In this document: positions 34,097 through 43,350 of the stretch, piece by piece
Layout of the letters: each line of letters opens with the position of its first letter
How positions within the stretch are numbered: the stretch's first letter is position 1
Source of the DNA: DATCLS01 sp035296625
GTDB taxonomy: Bacteria > Actinomycetota > Acidimicrobiia > Acidimicrobiales > VFJN01
Direction: 5' to 3'
NCBI GenBank assembly: GCA_035296625.1
Contig: DATHAO010000062.1
Location: forward strand, 42,934-106,933
Length of the DNA: 64,000 nt
Made by a program: the position numbers and the translations under genes
The notes under the pieces: model-generated
Database searches by the model: none
Told to the model about the DNA's origin: nothing
Seen by the model: only the letters and a program-made list of their open reading frames with translations

Positions 34097-34151
34097 GCCG
34101 CCCTCGGCCGGCTCGAGGTCGCCCACACCGCTGGCCCCGCTGATCCGTGGG
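34045..34151. repeat. Imperfect tandem duplication of the isomerase gene end
   Basis: The last about 47 bp of the isomerase gene (34045-34093) are repeated about 60 bp downstream (34106-34151) with a few mismatches and small gaps; shared blocks include GAGGTCGCCCAC and CGCTGGCCCCGCTGATC. The second copy lies outside the gene. Confidence 0.75.
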
Positions 34152-34219
34152 GCACGCGGCCCGGTCGCGTGCCCGGCGCGGGACATGGGGTCGCGCCCGC
34201 GGCCAGCGGCCCGGCCGGG

Positions 34220-34636
34220 TCAGACGACGGTCAGCGTGACGTCGATGTTGCCCCGGGTGGCGTTGGAGTAGGGGCACACCTCGTGCGCGGCAGCCACCAG
34301 CCGCTCGGCGGTGGCCCGGTCGACGTTCGGGACCGACACGTCGAGCTCGACGGCGAGGCCGAAACCGCCCTCGGGCGTGGCGCCGATGCCCACGGAGGCC
34401 GAGACCTCGGTGCCGTCGACGTCGGCCTTCTGGCGTAGGCCGACGACCTTGAGGGCCGAGTGGAAGCAGGCGGCGTAGCCGACGGCGAAGAGCTGCTCGG
34501 GGTTCGTTGCGCCGCCCGGGCCGCCCATCTCCTTCGGGATGCGTAGGTCGAGGTCGAGCTGACCGTCCTCGGTGCGGGCGTGGCCGTTGCGGCCGTCGCC
34601 GGTGGCAAGGGCGACGGCGGTGTAGAGGGGTTCCAT
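34220..34636 (-). CDS. ohr: Organic hydroperoxide resistance protein Ohr
   Basis: A 138-residue OsmC-superfamily peroxidase of the Ohr class. The two reactive cysteines are in LFAVGYAACFHSALKVVGLR (about residue 60) and AAHEVCPYSNATRGNIDV (about residue 125), both in their standard contexts. Ohr reduces organic peroxides using dihydrolipoyl proteins. A GGAG ribosome site precedes ATG 34636, and a TATAAG -10-like element lies about 32 bp upstream within a direct repeat. Its usual repressor gene ohrR stands divergently but is truncated. Confidence 0.95.
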   Translation of the reverse strand: MEPLYTAVALATGDGRNGHARTEDGQLDLDLRIPKEMGGPGGATNPEQLFAVGYAACFHSALKVVGLRQKADVDGTEVSASVGIGATPEGGFGLAVELDVSVPNVDRATAERLVAAAHEVCPYSNATRGNIDVTLTVV

Positions 34637-34667
34637 GCGTGACTCCCGGAGGTCGGTCGTGCACGAT

Positions 34668-34689
34668 CTTATAGCTGACTTATAGCTGA
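34668..34689 (-). promoter_or_regulatory. Tandem 11-bp repeat in the ohr promoter
   Basis: CTTATAGCTGA occurs twice without a gap (read on the minus strand as TCAGCTATAAG twice). Each copy supplies a TATAAG -10-like hexamer toward ohr. The array ends exactly where the coding remnant of ohrR begins, so it may be either an operator or a product of the deletion that removed the start of ohrR. Confidence 0.5.
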
Positions 34690-34694
34690 CGCCC

Positions 34695-35069
34695 ATGCTC
34701 AAGCGCCTCGGGGCCGCCGGCCACGTGCGCCGGGTGCGCGACCGCGCGGACCAGCGGCGGGTCCTCGTCGAGCTGACCGAGCGCGGCCGCTCCCTGCGCG
34801 GCGAGCTGGCGTCGGTACCGCTGGCGCTGTGCGCCCGGCCGCGGGTCACCCCGGTCGAGGCGGAGGCCCTGCGCGCGCGTCTCACCGACCTCACCGCCGA
34901 GCTCGTGCCGCTCGCCACGACCGGAGCGCGCCCGCACGCGGGTGCCACGGCGGCGGCCCTCCCGGCAGACCAGGGCCCCGGCGGCCTGCGGTCGGGCCGC
35001 GGCGCCCGCGTGACCGTCAGCACCGGCCGCCCGGGCGCTTCGCTGAACTACTCCTTCGGTGCAGGCTGA
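34695..35069 (+). pseudogene. MarR-family regulator (OhrR-like), N-terminus deleted
   Basis: The remnant begins in the middle of a MarR fold: in-frame LTP then MLKRLGAAGHVRRVRDRADQ and RRVLVELTERGRSLRGELA, which are the end of the recognition helix, the wing, and the following helix. The first 50-60 residues, with the sensing cysteine and the first DNA-binding helices, are absent; the frame upstream meets TAG at the repeat. After LTDLTAELVPLA the rest is an unusual tail running into the end of the patatin gene. Position next to ohr identifies it as the former ohrR. It should not bind DNA, so ohr may be constitutive. Confidence 0.8.
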
Positions 35070-38000
35070 TCGGCCCGGCGGCCGGGCGGCGGGTTGCGGG
35101 CGGTGTCGAAGCTGTAGCCGATCACGTCGGCGACGAGCACGCCGACCACGACGCCCCACCACAGCGAGGCGAACACCGCCAGGGCGTCGGGCACCCGGTC
35201 GCTGTGGCCCCCGAGCCATACCCAGGTGTAGATGATGACGCCGCTGAGCGCGGTCACGACCAGGCGCCAGCTCCACCGGGACCAGAACCATCCCACGAAG
35301 GTGGCGAGCATCGCGGCGACGACCGGCCCGACGTAGGGCCACACCCGTTCGTCGTGGCCGGGACCGGGCGGGAGCAGCTCGTCGAGGCCGAGGACGGTCG
35401 TGTTGACGACGATGGCATAGGCCACGACGGCCAGGGCAAGCACGGCGGCGAGCACGGCCCAGGCCGACGGCAGGCGCCGGCGGGCGGCGCGGGACACGGT
35501 GGTGCCGGCGGGCGGTGCGGGTGGTCCGGGCGGGCCCCCGGGCGGTGGCCCGATCAGTCCCCCGGCGGCGGGGTCGGCGCGCCGGGGGCGCATGGCCAGC
35601 AGGCCGGCCACGGCCACGGCCACGGCGACGAGGGCGACGGTGACCCGTGCGGGGACCGAGTCGTGGGTCCGGGGCACGACGGCACCGAGCAGGAACACCT
35701 CGATGACGACGAGCGCGCGGTAGCGGGCGAGCAGCAGACCGGCGATCGGCGCCAGCAGCGGTGCCAGGACATCGCGGGCGCGGCGCAGACCGAAGCCCGT
35801 GCGGGCGAACAGGGCCTTCCAACCCACGAACGCCGCCCGCATGCCCAGCGCCGTGACCTCGCTGCTGCCCCAGCGGTCGCTGAGCTGTCGGCTCGCGCCG
35901 TCCCACGCCGCCATCGCGGACCGCAGCGTGGCGGCGGGCGACGCGCCCGTGGGGTTCACGTCGTCGCCGGCCCGGCCCAGCTCGGCCACGAGGATCTCGA
36001 GCTGGCGGCGCCACAGCAGCAGCGCCCGGGTCAGCGGCGCGGCGCGGGCGCCGCCGGCACCCGGGCCGCCGCCTGCGTCAGTGTCGCGGCCCCCGAGCTC
36101 GTCGGCCACGCGCTCGGCCGTGTCGGTGCCGTCCCACGGGCTCCGGACCAGCGCGTCGATGTCGGGCTGCCACCCGGCCGGGCAGTGGGCGGGGGCCGGT
36201 AGCGGGGCCGTGCAGATCCGCCGGACGTCCTCGGCCCGCAGGCGTCGGCCCGGGTCGTCGAGCAGCACGCCGGTCAGGCTCGACGCGGCGTCGAGCTGGC
36301 CCCACATCCAGTCGTTGGCCCGCCAGGTGGCGTCGAGGAACGCCGCGAAGTTGTGCAGCTGGTTGCCGGCGAGCTTCGAGCCCGGGTCGAGCGCCCCGGC
36401 CCCGGCGACCGACGGCGCGTCCGGCGTGGCCGGCATGCTCCGCAGCGTCGACAGGACCGCCCCCGCCCCGGCGACGCCATCCGCAGGACCCGGCGCCTCG
36501 CCGCCCGGCCAGGGGAACCCGGGCGCGAACGGCGAGTCGGCGCGCCCCGACAGCGTCTGGTAGCGGATCTCGTCGAGCGCCGTCGTGGGCCCGTTGCGGT
36601 GCAGTGGCAGCAGGACGAGGTCGAGCGTGTCGAGCCGGTCGAGCACCCCCTCGGCGGTCGTCCCGGCCTCCGCCAGGCGCTCGGCCAGGGCGCCGTCGGG
36701 GCCGGCCGCGACGGCGGCGGCCAGGGCCGCGTCCTCGGCGACGACGGCCGACACCCGGGCGGCGGTGGCGCCGAGCCCGCACCAGGCCGCGCTCACGTCC
36801 GCGCACGCGCCCTCGACCAGCGGCGTCCGGGCCGCCACGAGCGCTGCGGCAAGGGCGGCCGGCTCCGGGTCGGGGGCGTCGCCGAGGATGGCCAGGGTTG
36901 CCTCGTTGAGCTGGTCGGCCGACCGGCGAGCACCCCAGAGGACGCGGTACAGCTCGGCCTTGTGGGCGCCGAGCACGTCCGGGCCGCCGGCCTGTTCGAG
37001 CCGACGGCACCACTCGACCAGTAGGGCCGCCGACCGGGCCACCGGCGCCCACGGGCGCTGGGAGCACACAGCCAGCGACGGGAGCGGTGCGCTGGGCCCG
37101 TCGCGGGGCGTGCACGCCGCGATCTCCGCAGCCAGGGCCCGGCGCAGCGCGCCGACCTCGTCGCCGGGCCGTCCGGCCAGCAACGACGGCCGCACGACGG
37201 GCGGCAGGCAAGCCCCGAGGTGGTCGCCGGGCGTCACGAGCAGGTCCACGAGGCGCTCGGCGTCGAGCGCGGCGACGTCGACGAGGTCGACGGGCACGGG
37301 CACGGGACGGGGCTGGGCGAGCAGCCGGTCACGGTCGAGCCGGGCGCGGGCCACGGCGGCGTTGTGGGCCTCGAGGGCCTGCAGGTCGTCGACCAACGAC
37401 TTCGTGCGCCACGAGCGGATGGCCGACTGCAGCACGTCCATCGGCCGGGCGCCGTCGCGCAGGGCGCGGCGGGCGGCGTCCTGCTTGCGGCCGGCCGCCA
37501 CGTCGGGCGCGCCCGGGCTCGGGTGGAGGTAGAGGAGCACCCGGCGGGTGGGGCCGCCGGCCGGGGCGTCGGCGATCGTCCGGGCGGCCTTGCCCACCGG
37601 CATGTTGTCGACCACGCCGCCGTCGTAGAGCAGCAGCGGGTCGGGCAGCGCCGGGCGGACCTCGACGCGGCCGTCGAGCGCCCGGTCGACCCGCATCGGG
37701 GCGAACGCGAAGGGGAACGACGCCGTCGAGCGGGCTGCGAGCGCGAGCTCCGCGATCCGGCCGTCGTCGCGCACCGGCTCGCCGTCGGGGCCGAACGCCA
37801 CGAAGTCGGAGTACCGGTCCTCGGCTCGGTGGCGCAGGTGTATCTCGCCGTCGATGCGCTGCTCGACCACCGGCAGGCGGGGATCGGTGCTCGCCCCGAC
37901 GCGGCTCGGCACCACGGAGGTGACCGACAGCAGCAGGTCGAGCCGCCCGGGCGTGGACCGGGCGGGCTCGTCGCCCTCGGGCGCCCGGCCGCCGGCCACG

Positions 38001-38548
38001 AGCGCCGTCAGGCTCCGGGCGACCTCGTCGTGGAAGTACTCGCCGTTGAGCAGGGACAGCTTGGTGTCCCACCCGCTCGGCTGGAGCAGCCGCTGCAGGT
38101 CGCCGGCCGCGAGCCACACCTGGCGCAGCTCGTCGACCGGGGCATCCGCGGCCATGGCGGTGGCGAGCACCACGCCGTTCAGACCCCCGGCGCTCGCCCC
38201 CGACAGCACGTCGAGCTCGATCTCCCGGTAGCCGACGTCCTCCGCCAGGGCAGCCAGGGCGTTCGGCGCCGCCCGGCGACGGCGGAGGGCCCGGCGCAAC
38301 GTGTCGATCTCGAGGACGGCGCCGCCGATCCACACCGACAGGCTGACGCCGCCGCGCATGGCGAGCGCCAGGCGCAGCGTCGGCGCCGGTCCGGCCGGGG
38401 CGACCGGTGGCAGGTCGTTGAGGACGTCCTGCTCGGCGGGTGCGCCGGGGTGCTCCCGCTCGCCCGGCTGGCCCCGTCCCTGCTCGGCCGGGGGCGCGCT
38501 CACGCCCCCACTGTTCGGCCGCCGCACCCCGACGTGTCCGTCGCCCAT
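35048..38548 (-). CDS. Patatin-like phospholipase with membrane tail (DUF3376-type)
   Basis: A 1166-residue protein. The patatin domain is complete: oxyanion loop RGGVSLSVWIGG, nucleophile elbow GASAGG (about residue 115) and catalytic Asp in LLYDGGVVDNMPVGKA (about 308). A long helical middle part follows. The last about 240 residues contain several hydrophobic segments (LLARYRALVVIEVFLLGAVV; VTVALVAVAVAVAGLLAM; WAVLAAVLALAVVAYAIVV; VVGVLVADVIGYSF) that anchor it in the membrane. It probably deacylates phospholipids near the inner face. Met 38548 gives the first sensible start; 38614 is an alternative. It overlaps the ohrR remnant by 22 bp. Confidence 0.88.
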   Translation of the reverse strand: MGDGHVGVRRPNSGGVSAPPAEQGRGQPGEREHPGAPAEQDVLNDLPPVAPAGPAPTLRLALAMRGGVSLSVWIGGAVLEIDTLRRALRRRRAAPNALAALAEDVGYREIELDVLSGASAGGLNGVVLATAMAADAPVDELRQVWLAAGDLQRLLQPSGWDTKLSLLNGEYFHDEVARSLTALVAGGRAPEGDEPARSTPGRLDLLLSVTSVVPSRVGASTDPRLPVVEQRIDGEIHLRHRAEDRYSDFVAFGPDGEPVRDDGRIAELALAARSTASFPFAFAPMRVDRALDGRVEVRPALPDPLLLYDGGVVDNMPVGKAARTIADAPAGGPTRRVLLYLHPSPGAPDVAAGRKQDAARRALRDGARPMDVLQSAIRSWRTKSLVDDLQALEAHNAAVARARLDRDRLLAQPRPVPVPVDLVDVAALDAERLVDLLVTPGDHLGACLPPVVRPSLLAGRPGDEVGALRRALAAEIAACTPRDGPSAPLPSLAVCSQRPWAPVARSAALLVEWCRRLEQAGGPDVLGAHKAELYRVLWGARRSADQLNEATLAILGDAPDPEPAALAAALVAARTPLVEGACADVSAAWCGLGATAARVSAVVAEDAALAAAVAAGPDGALAERLAEAGTTAEGVLDRLDTLDLVLLPLHRNGPTTALDEIRYQTLSGRADSPFAPGFPWPGGEAPGPADGVAGAGAVLSTLRSMPATPDAPSVAGAGALDPGSKLAGNQLHNFAAFLDATWRANDWMWGQLDAASSLTGVLLDDPGRRLRAEDVRRICTAPLPAPAHCPAGWQPDIDALVRSPWDGTDTAERVADELGGRDTDAGGGPGAGGARAAPLTRALLLWRRQLEILVAELGRAGDDVNPTGASPAATLRSAMAAWDGASRQLSDRWGSSEVTALGMRAAFVGWKALFARTGFGLRRARDVLAPLLAPIAGLLLARYRALVVIEVFLLGAVVPRTHDSVPARVTVALVAVAVAVAGLLAMRPRRADPAAGGLIGPPPGGPPGPPAPPAGTTVSRAARRRLPSAWAVLAAVLALAVVAYAIVVNTTVLGLDELLPPGPGHDERVWPYVGPVVAAMLATFVGWFWSRWSWRLVVTALSGVIIYTWVWLGGHSDRVPDALAVFASLWWGVVVGVLVADVIGYSFDTARNPPPGRRADQPAPKE

Positions 38549-38647
38549 CGCCCTGCACCGCCTGTCTCGCCCGAAGGCGTCCGCTCGCGCAGGGTAGCCC
38601 TCGACTCCACGCAAGGTGCGGCCGAGCAGGGCCGAGCGCGACGGGGC

Positions 38648-41600
38648 TCAGCGGGGTGCCAGGGCGGCGAGCGCCTTGCGGATGCGCTGCTCGCTGACCG
38701 GGCGGGGCGTGCCCAGCACCTGGGCGAAGAAACTGACGCGCAGCTCCTCGAGCATCCAGCGGACCTCGGTCACGTCGGGGTCGTCCCGCCGCTCGGGTGG
38801 CAGCGACCGCCGGACCTCCGACCACCGCCGCTCGAGCGCGTCGACGGTCTCCATGAGCTCGCGGTCGCGCTCAGGGCGGTCGCCGAGCTTGTCGAGGCGC
38901 GCGTCCATGGCGGACAGGTAGCGCCGCACGTCGAGCAGCCGCACCAGGCCGAGCCGGGTGACGAAGCCCGGGGCGACGAGCCGGCCGAGCTGGGCGGCCA
39001 TGTCCTCCACGGCCGGCTGGAGGACGGGCGCCACGGTGGCGTGCAGCCGCTGCTCGACGGCTGCTGCGCCCACGACGAGGTCGGCGGCCTGGCCCGCGGC
39101 CCCGACGGCGAGGGGCGCCAGGCGGGCCTTGGCGGCCTCCGCCAGCACGGCGAAGCCCGCGGCGTCCCACGCCGGACCGCCCCGGGCGGCCACGATGCGA
39201 TCGGCCGCGGCGGCCAGGACGTCGTCGGCCAGCTCGGCGACCCGCGGGTATCCGGGCGGCACGGCGGCGAGGGCCGGGACCGAACGCAGCCGCCGCTCGA
39301 CCTCGCGGCGGGCGCCCGGCACGGCCAGCAACACGAGCCGTCGGGTGCCGGCGGCCATGGCCCGGGCCTGGTCGGCCTCGCTCGCCATGACCCGCACGCC
39401 GACGGTGGTGCCCTCGTCGACGAGCGCCGGATGGGCCCGCACCCGGTGGCCGCCGGAGTCGACCTCGACGACGCGGGGGAGCTCGCCCGGTTCCCAGCGG
39501 GTCATGCCGGTCCGCTCGACGGCCGGGGCCGCGGCCGAGGCCACCGCCACCCGCACCTCGGCGCCGAGCGCCCGCTGCAGGGCCACGAGGTCGCGCCCGG
39601 CAGCGACCGGCCTGCCGTCGGGGCCGTCGACCTGGAACCGCACGCGCAGGTGGTCGGGCACCTTGGTCATGTCGATGTCTCCGGGGCCCACCGGCTCGCC
39701 GGTCAGCACGGCCAGCCGGCGGGCCACGACGTCGCGGGAAGGCCCGTCGTCCGGTCCGACGGCCGCGAGCACCTCGGCCGCCCGCTCGGGGGCGGGCACG
39801 AGGCGTCGCCGGATCACCTTGGGCAACGAGCGGATCATGGCCGTGACCAGCTCGAACCGGTGCCCGGGCACCTGCCAGTCGAACCCGTCGGGCGTGACCC
39901 GGTTGAGCAGCGCGAGGGGCACGTGGACGGTCACCCCGTCGTCGTCGTCCCCCGGCGAGTACACGTAGCTGAGGTCGAGGGTGAGCTCGCCCTGGTGCCA
40001 CGTGGTCGGGAACGCCGCCGGGTCGACGGGTGCCCCGCCGAGGTCGACGAGGTCGTCGAGCGTGAAGGTGAGCAAGGCGGGATCCTTGGCCTCGGCCTCG
40101 CGCCACCAGCGCTCGAAGTGACGCGTCGAGGTGACGTCGTCACCCACGCGGTCGTCGAAGAACGTGAAAAGGCGCTCGTCGGTGACGAGCAGGTCGCGGC
40201 GGCGCGTGCGCTCCTCGATGTCGCGCACCTGCTCGACCAGGCGGCGGTTGGCCTCGACGAAGGCCGGCCGGCGCCGGGGCCGCCAGTCGCCAGCCACGAG
40301 GGCGTGGTCGATGAACAGGTCGCGGGCGAGCGCCGGGTCGATGCGGCCGAGTTGCACGGTCCGCCGCTCGACGATCGGCAGCCCGAACAGCGTGACCCGC
40401 TCGTCGACCACGGCCGCGCCGCGCCCGGCCTCCCACCGAGGCTCGCCGTGGCTGCGCTTCACGACGTGGCCGGCGAGCGGCTCGATCCACTGCGGCTCGA
40501 TGCGAGCGGCCGTGCGGGCCCACAACCGGTTCGTCTCCACCATCTCGCCGGCCATCACCCAGCGGGGCGACCGCCGGGCCAGCACCGAGCCCCGGGCGAT
40601 GGCGAAGCGGGCCTGGCGTGCGCCGAGGTAGTCGCGGGTGGTGCGGTCGTACGTGCCGACGTGCGACAGCAGGCCGGCGAGCAGCGACCGGTGGATGCGC
40701 TCCGCGTCGGCGGGCTGGTCGTTGCGCCGGATGCCGAGGTCGTTGGTGACTTCGCGGAGCTGGCGGACGAGGTCCTGCCACTCCCGCACCCGGATGTGGT
40801 TGAGGTGCTCGGCGTGGCACATCTTGCGGAACTGGCTCGACCCGCGGGTCCTGCGCTGCTCGTCGAGGTACGTCCACAGGTTGAGCAGCGTCATCACGTC
40901 GGAGTCGGGGTCCGCGAAGCGGGCGTGCAGCTGGTCGGCCTGCGCCTCCTCGCCGGTGGGGCGCTCGCGCACGTCCTGGATGGACAGCGCGGCGGTCACG
41001 ACCAGGACCTCGCGCACGGCGGAGTGGGCGTCGGCCTCGAGAATCATCCGGCCGAAGCGGGGATCGATCGGGATGCGGGCCAGCCGCCGCCCGATCGGCG
41101 TCAGCGTACGGTCGCCGTCCATCGCTCCCAGCTCGACGAGCAGCGCCACGGCGTCGCGGATCGAGCGGGCGTCGGGCGGGTCCACGAACGGGAAGGACTC
41201 GACGTCCCCCAGTCCCAGCGCGGCGAGGCGGAGGATGACCGACGCCAGGTTCGTCCGCAGGATCTCGGGCTCGGTGAACTCCGGCCGGGTCGCGAAGTCG
41301 TCCTCGGCGTAGAGGCGGATGCAGACGCCGGGCGCCACCCGGCCGCACCGCCCGGCTCGCTGGTCCGCCGAGGCCTGGCTGACCGGCTCGATCGGGAGGC
41401 GCTGGACCTTTGTGCGGCGGCTGTAGCGGGAGATGCGGGCTGTGCCCACGTCGACGACGTAGCGCACGCCGGGCACGGTGATCGACGTCTCGGCCACGTT
41501 CGTGGCCAGCACGATGCGCCGGCCCCGGTGAGGGCGGAACACCCGCTGCTGCTCGCCGATCGACAGGCGGGCGTAGAGGGGCAGGATCTCGGTGTCCGCA

Positions 41601-42799
41601 TGGTGCCCCTCCTCGAGGGCGGCGGCCGTGTCGCGGATCTCGCGCTCGCCGGAGAGGAACACGAGCACGTCGCCCGGACCCTCGGCCTGGAGCTCGTCGA
41701 CCGCGGCCGCGATGCCCTCGACCTGGTCGAGCGCCGGGGGCGCGGGGTCGGCCTGGGGGTCGCCCTCCAGCGGGCGGTAGCGGACCTCGACCGGGTACGT
41801 GCGCCCGGACACCTCGACGACCGGGGCGCCGAAGTGCTCGGCGAAGCGCTCCGTGTCAATCGTCGCCGACGTGACGATCACCTTGAGGTCGGGGCGGCGG
41901 GGCAGCAACCGCGTCAGGTAGCCGAGGATGAAGTCGATGTTGAGGCTGCGCTCGTGGGCCTCGTCGACGATGAGCGTGTCGTAACGGCGCAGCAGCGGGT
42001 CGCGCTGCATCTCGGCCAGCAGGATGCCGTCGGTCATGAGCTTGACCAGCGTGTCGTCGCCGACCTGGTCGGTGAAGCGGACGGTGTAGCCGACCAGGTC
42101 GCCGACCTCGGTGCCGAGCTCTTCGGCGATGCGGGCGGCGACCGTGCGGGCGGCCAGGCGCCGGGGCTGGGTGTGGCCGATCAGGCCGCGGACGCCCCGG
42201 CCCAGCTCGAGGCAAAGCTTGGGAAGCTGGGTGCTCTTCCCCGAGCCGGTCTCCCCGGCCACGATCACGACCTGGTTGTCGCGGATGGCGGCGAGCACGT
42301 CGTCGCGGCGCTCGACGATGGGCAGCTCGGCCGGGTACGCCGGCGTCGGCACCAGCGCCCGGCGCCTGGCCACGACGGCCTCGGCGGCTGCGATGTCGCG
42401 CGCCACCTCCGCCAGCGCCTGCGCCCGGTTGCCGGTCTCGTTCTGGTTGCCGGGCTCACGCCGGTCGCCGGGCTGGCGCCGCCCGGCCTCGCGCCGGTCG
42501 CCGGGCTCGCGCCGCCTGGCCTCGCGCCGGTCGCCGGGCTCGTTCCGGTCGCCGCGTTCGTTCGGGTCGCCACGTCCGTTCCCGTTCGCCGGCTCGCTGC
42601 GGACGGCCCTGTTGCCGCGCTCGCCCCGCCTGCCCGCCCGGCGGGCCGCGTCCAGGCGCCGGCCCAGCCGTTGCTCGTCGCGCAGGGTCAAGCCCCCGAG
42701 CCGGCGCCGCAGGTCGGCCGGATCGGGGCTCGTCTCGCCCTCACCGGGGCGCGTCTCAGCCTCGCGGCTGGGGGAGGGGGCATCGATGCCGTCCAGCAT
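38648..42799 (-). CDS. hrpA: ATP-dependent RNA helicase HrpA
   Basis: A 1383-residue DEAH helicase. Walker A GETGSGKST is at about 181, DEAH at about 277, and IGHTQPRRLAARTVAARIAE, IVTSATIDTERFAEHF and SQASADQRAGRCGRVAPGVC (motif VI) are intact, followed by the HrpA-type C-terminal DUF3418 region. Bacterial HrpA works on RNA and rescues stalled, collided ribosomes in E. coli. The N-terminus (residues 1-125) is a charged extension with an Arg/Gly/Asp/Pro repeat not needed for the motor. Length is close to that of E. coli HrpA. No operon partner is seen. Confidence 0.95.
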   Translation of the reverse strand: MLDGIDAPSPSREAETRPGEGETSPDPADLRRRLGGLTLRDEQRLGRRLDAARRAGRRGERGNRAVRSEPANGNGRGDPNERGDRNEPGDRREARRREPGDRREAGRRQPGDRREPGNQNETGNRAQALAEVARDIAAAEAVVARRRALVPTPAYPAELPIVERRDDVLAAIRDNQVVIVAGETGSGKSTQLPKLCLELGRGVRGLIGHTQPRRLAARTVAARIAEELGTEVGDLVGYTVRFTDQVGDDTLVKLMTDGILLAEMQRDPLLRRYDTLIVDEAHERSLNIDFILGYLTRLLPRRPDLKVIVTSATIDTERFAEHFGAPVVEVSGRTYPVEVRYRPLEGDPQADPAPPALDQVEGIAAAVDELQAEGPGDVLVFLSGEREIRDTAAALEEGHHADTEILPLYARLSIGEQQRVFRPHRGRRIVLATNVAETSITVPGVRYVVDVGTARISRYSRRTKVQRLPIEPVSQASADQRAGRCGRVAPGVCIRLYAEDDFATRPEFTEPEILRTNLASVILRLAALGLGDVESFPFVDPPDARSIRDAVALLVELGAMDGDRTLTPIGRRLARIPIDPRFGRMILEADAHSAVREVLVVTAALSIQDVRERPTGEEAQADQLHARFADPDSDVMTLLNLWTYLDEQRRTRGSSQFRKMCHAEHLNHIRVREWQDLVRQLREVTNDLGIRRNDQPADAERIHRSLLAGLLSHVGTYDRTTRDYLGARQARFAIARGSVLARRSPRWVMAGEMVETNRLWARTAARIEPQWIEPLAGHVVKRSHGEPRWEAGRGAAVVDERVTLFGLPIVERRTVQLGRIDPALARDLFIDHALVAGDWRPRRRPAFVEANRRLVEQVRDIEERTRRRDLLVTDERLFTFFDDRVGDDVTSTRHFERWWREAEAKDPALLTFTLDDLVDLGGAPVDPAAFPTTWHQGELTLDLSYVYSPGDDDDGVTVHVPLALLNRVTPDGFDWQVPGHRFELVTAMIRSLPKVIRRRLVPAPERAAEVLAAVGPDDGPSRDVVARRLAVLTGEPVGPGDIDMTKVPDHLRVRFQVDGPDGRPVAAGRDLVALQRALGAEVRVAVASAAAPAVERTGMTRWEPGELPRVVEVDSGGHRVRAHPALVDEGTTVGVRVMASEADQARAMAAGTRRLVLLAVPGARREVERRLRSVPALAAVPPGYPRVAELADDVLAAAADRIVAARGGPAWDAAGFAVLAEAAKARLAPLAVGAAGQAADLVVGAAAVEQRLHATVAPVLQPAVEDMAAQLGRLVAPGFVTRLGLVRLLDVRRYLSAMDARLDKLGDRPERDRELMETVDALERRWSEVRRSLPPERRDDPDVTEVRWMLEELRVSFFAQVLGTPRPVSEQRIRKALAALAPR
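42424..42580 (-). repeat. Arg/Glu/Pro/Gly/Asp repeats in the HrpA N-terminus
   Basis: About 50 codons (residues 73-125) consist of repeated units such as REPGDRREA, RQPGDRREPG and NERGDRNEPGDRR. DNA units built on CGCCGGTCGCCGGGCTCG (plus strand) repeat with variation. The stretch is rich in RGD/PGD turns and charge and is probably disordered and RNA-contacting. Confidence 0.75.
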
Positions 42800-42860
42800 G
42801 CCAGGACGGTTCGGGCGTCCCGCAGCCCGTTCTCGGGGCCGCGGGTCGCCGGAACGACGG

Positions 42861-43350
42861 ATGGCTCCTCAGCCGGGGGCGTGCCCGAACCAGACGTCGA
42901 TGGGCTACCACTTCGACGGGGCGTTCCCCCAGTACTGCCGGGTGCCGGCCCACGTGTTGGCCGTCGGCGTCGCGGTCGTGGCGCCCGACGCCGCCGTCTG
43001 CTCGACCGACGGCGACCCGGTCGCCGCCGTGCCGGCCCTGACGGACGGGCCCGGCGTCGACGTGGCCATCACCGCGGGCGGCGGCCGGCGCCGCCCGGGA
43101 GCGGGCGCTGCAGGTCGTGGCCCGACGGGGCCGGTTGAGCTCATTCGCCGGCCGGCCCAAGGACGCGCCCACGATCACGCTCGACTCCATCCTCGTGCAC
43201 CACCGCGAGCTGACGCTCGTCGGCGCCAACGGGTCGAGCCCCGGGCACAACGCCCGGGCGCTCGACCACAGCGCGACGGGACCGGTACCGTCGGCGACCG
43301 CGCCCGACCCGGCTGACGCGGCGGGCGGGTCCTTCGCCGGCGTGCACGTC
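42861..43350 (+). pseudogene. Zinc-dependent alcohol/threonine-dehydrogenase-like gene, decayed
   Basis: Fragments of one MDR-family dehydrogenase are spread over two frames: CPNQTSMGYHFDGAFPQYCR and VPAHVLAVG (end of the catalytic domain), then directly VVAPDAAVCSTDGDPVAAVP and LTDGPGVDVAITA (late Rossmann domain), with the first half of the cofactor domain missing. After a frameshift near 43090 come RERALQVVARRGRLSSFAGR and KDAPTITLDSILVHHRELTL plus VGANGSSPGHNARALD. The N-terminus with the zinc cysteines and the C-terminal about 40 residues are also gone. It cannot make an active enzyme. The rest of the 42800-43505 gap shows nothing else. Confidence 0.85.

Noticed and set aside
37220..43138. 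A 5.9-kb open frame on the plus strand antisense to the patatin and hrpA genes
   Set aside because: High GC makes the antisense frame of real genes stay open. The protein is His/Arg/Gly/Val-skewed, crosses two unrelated genes and the spacer, and has no recognisable domain.
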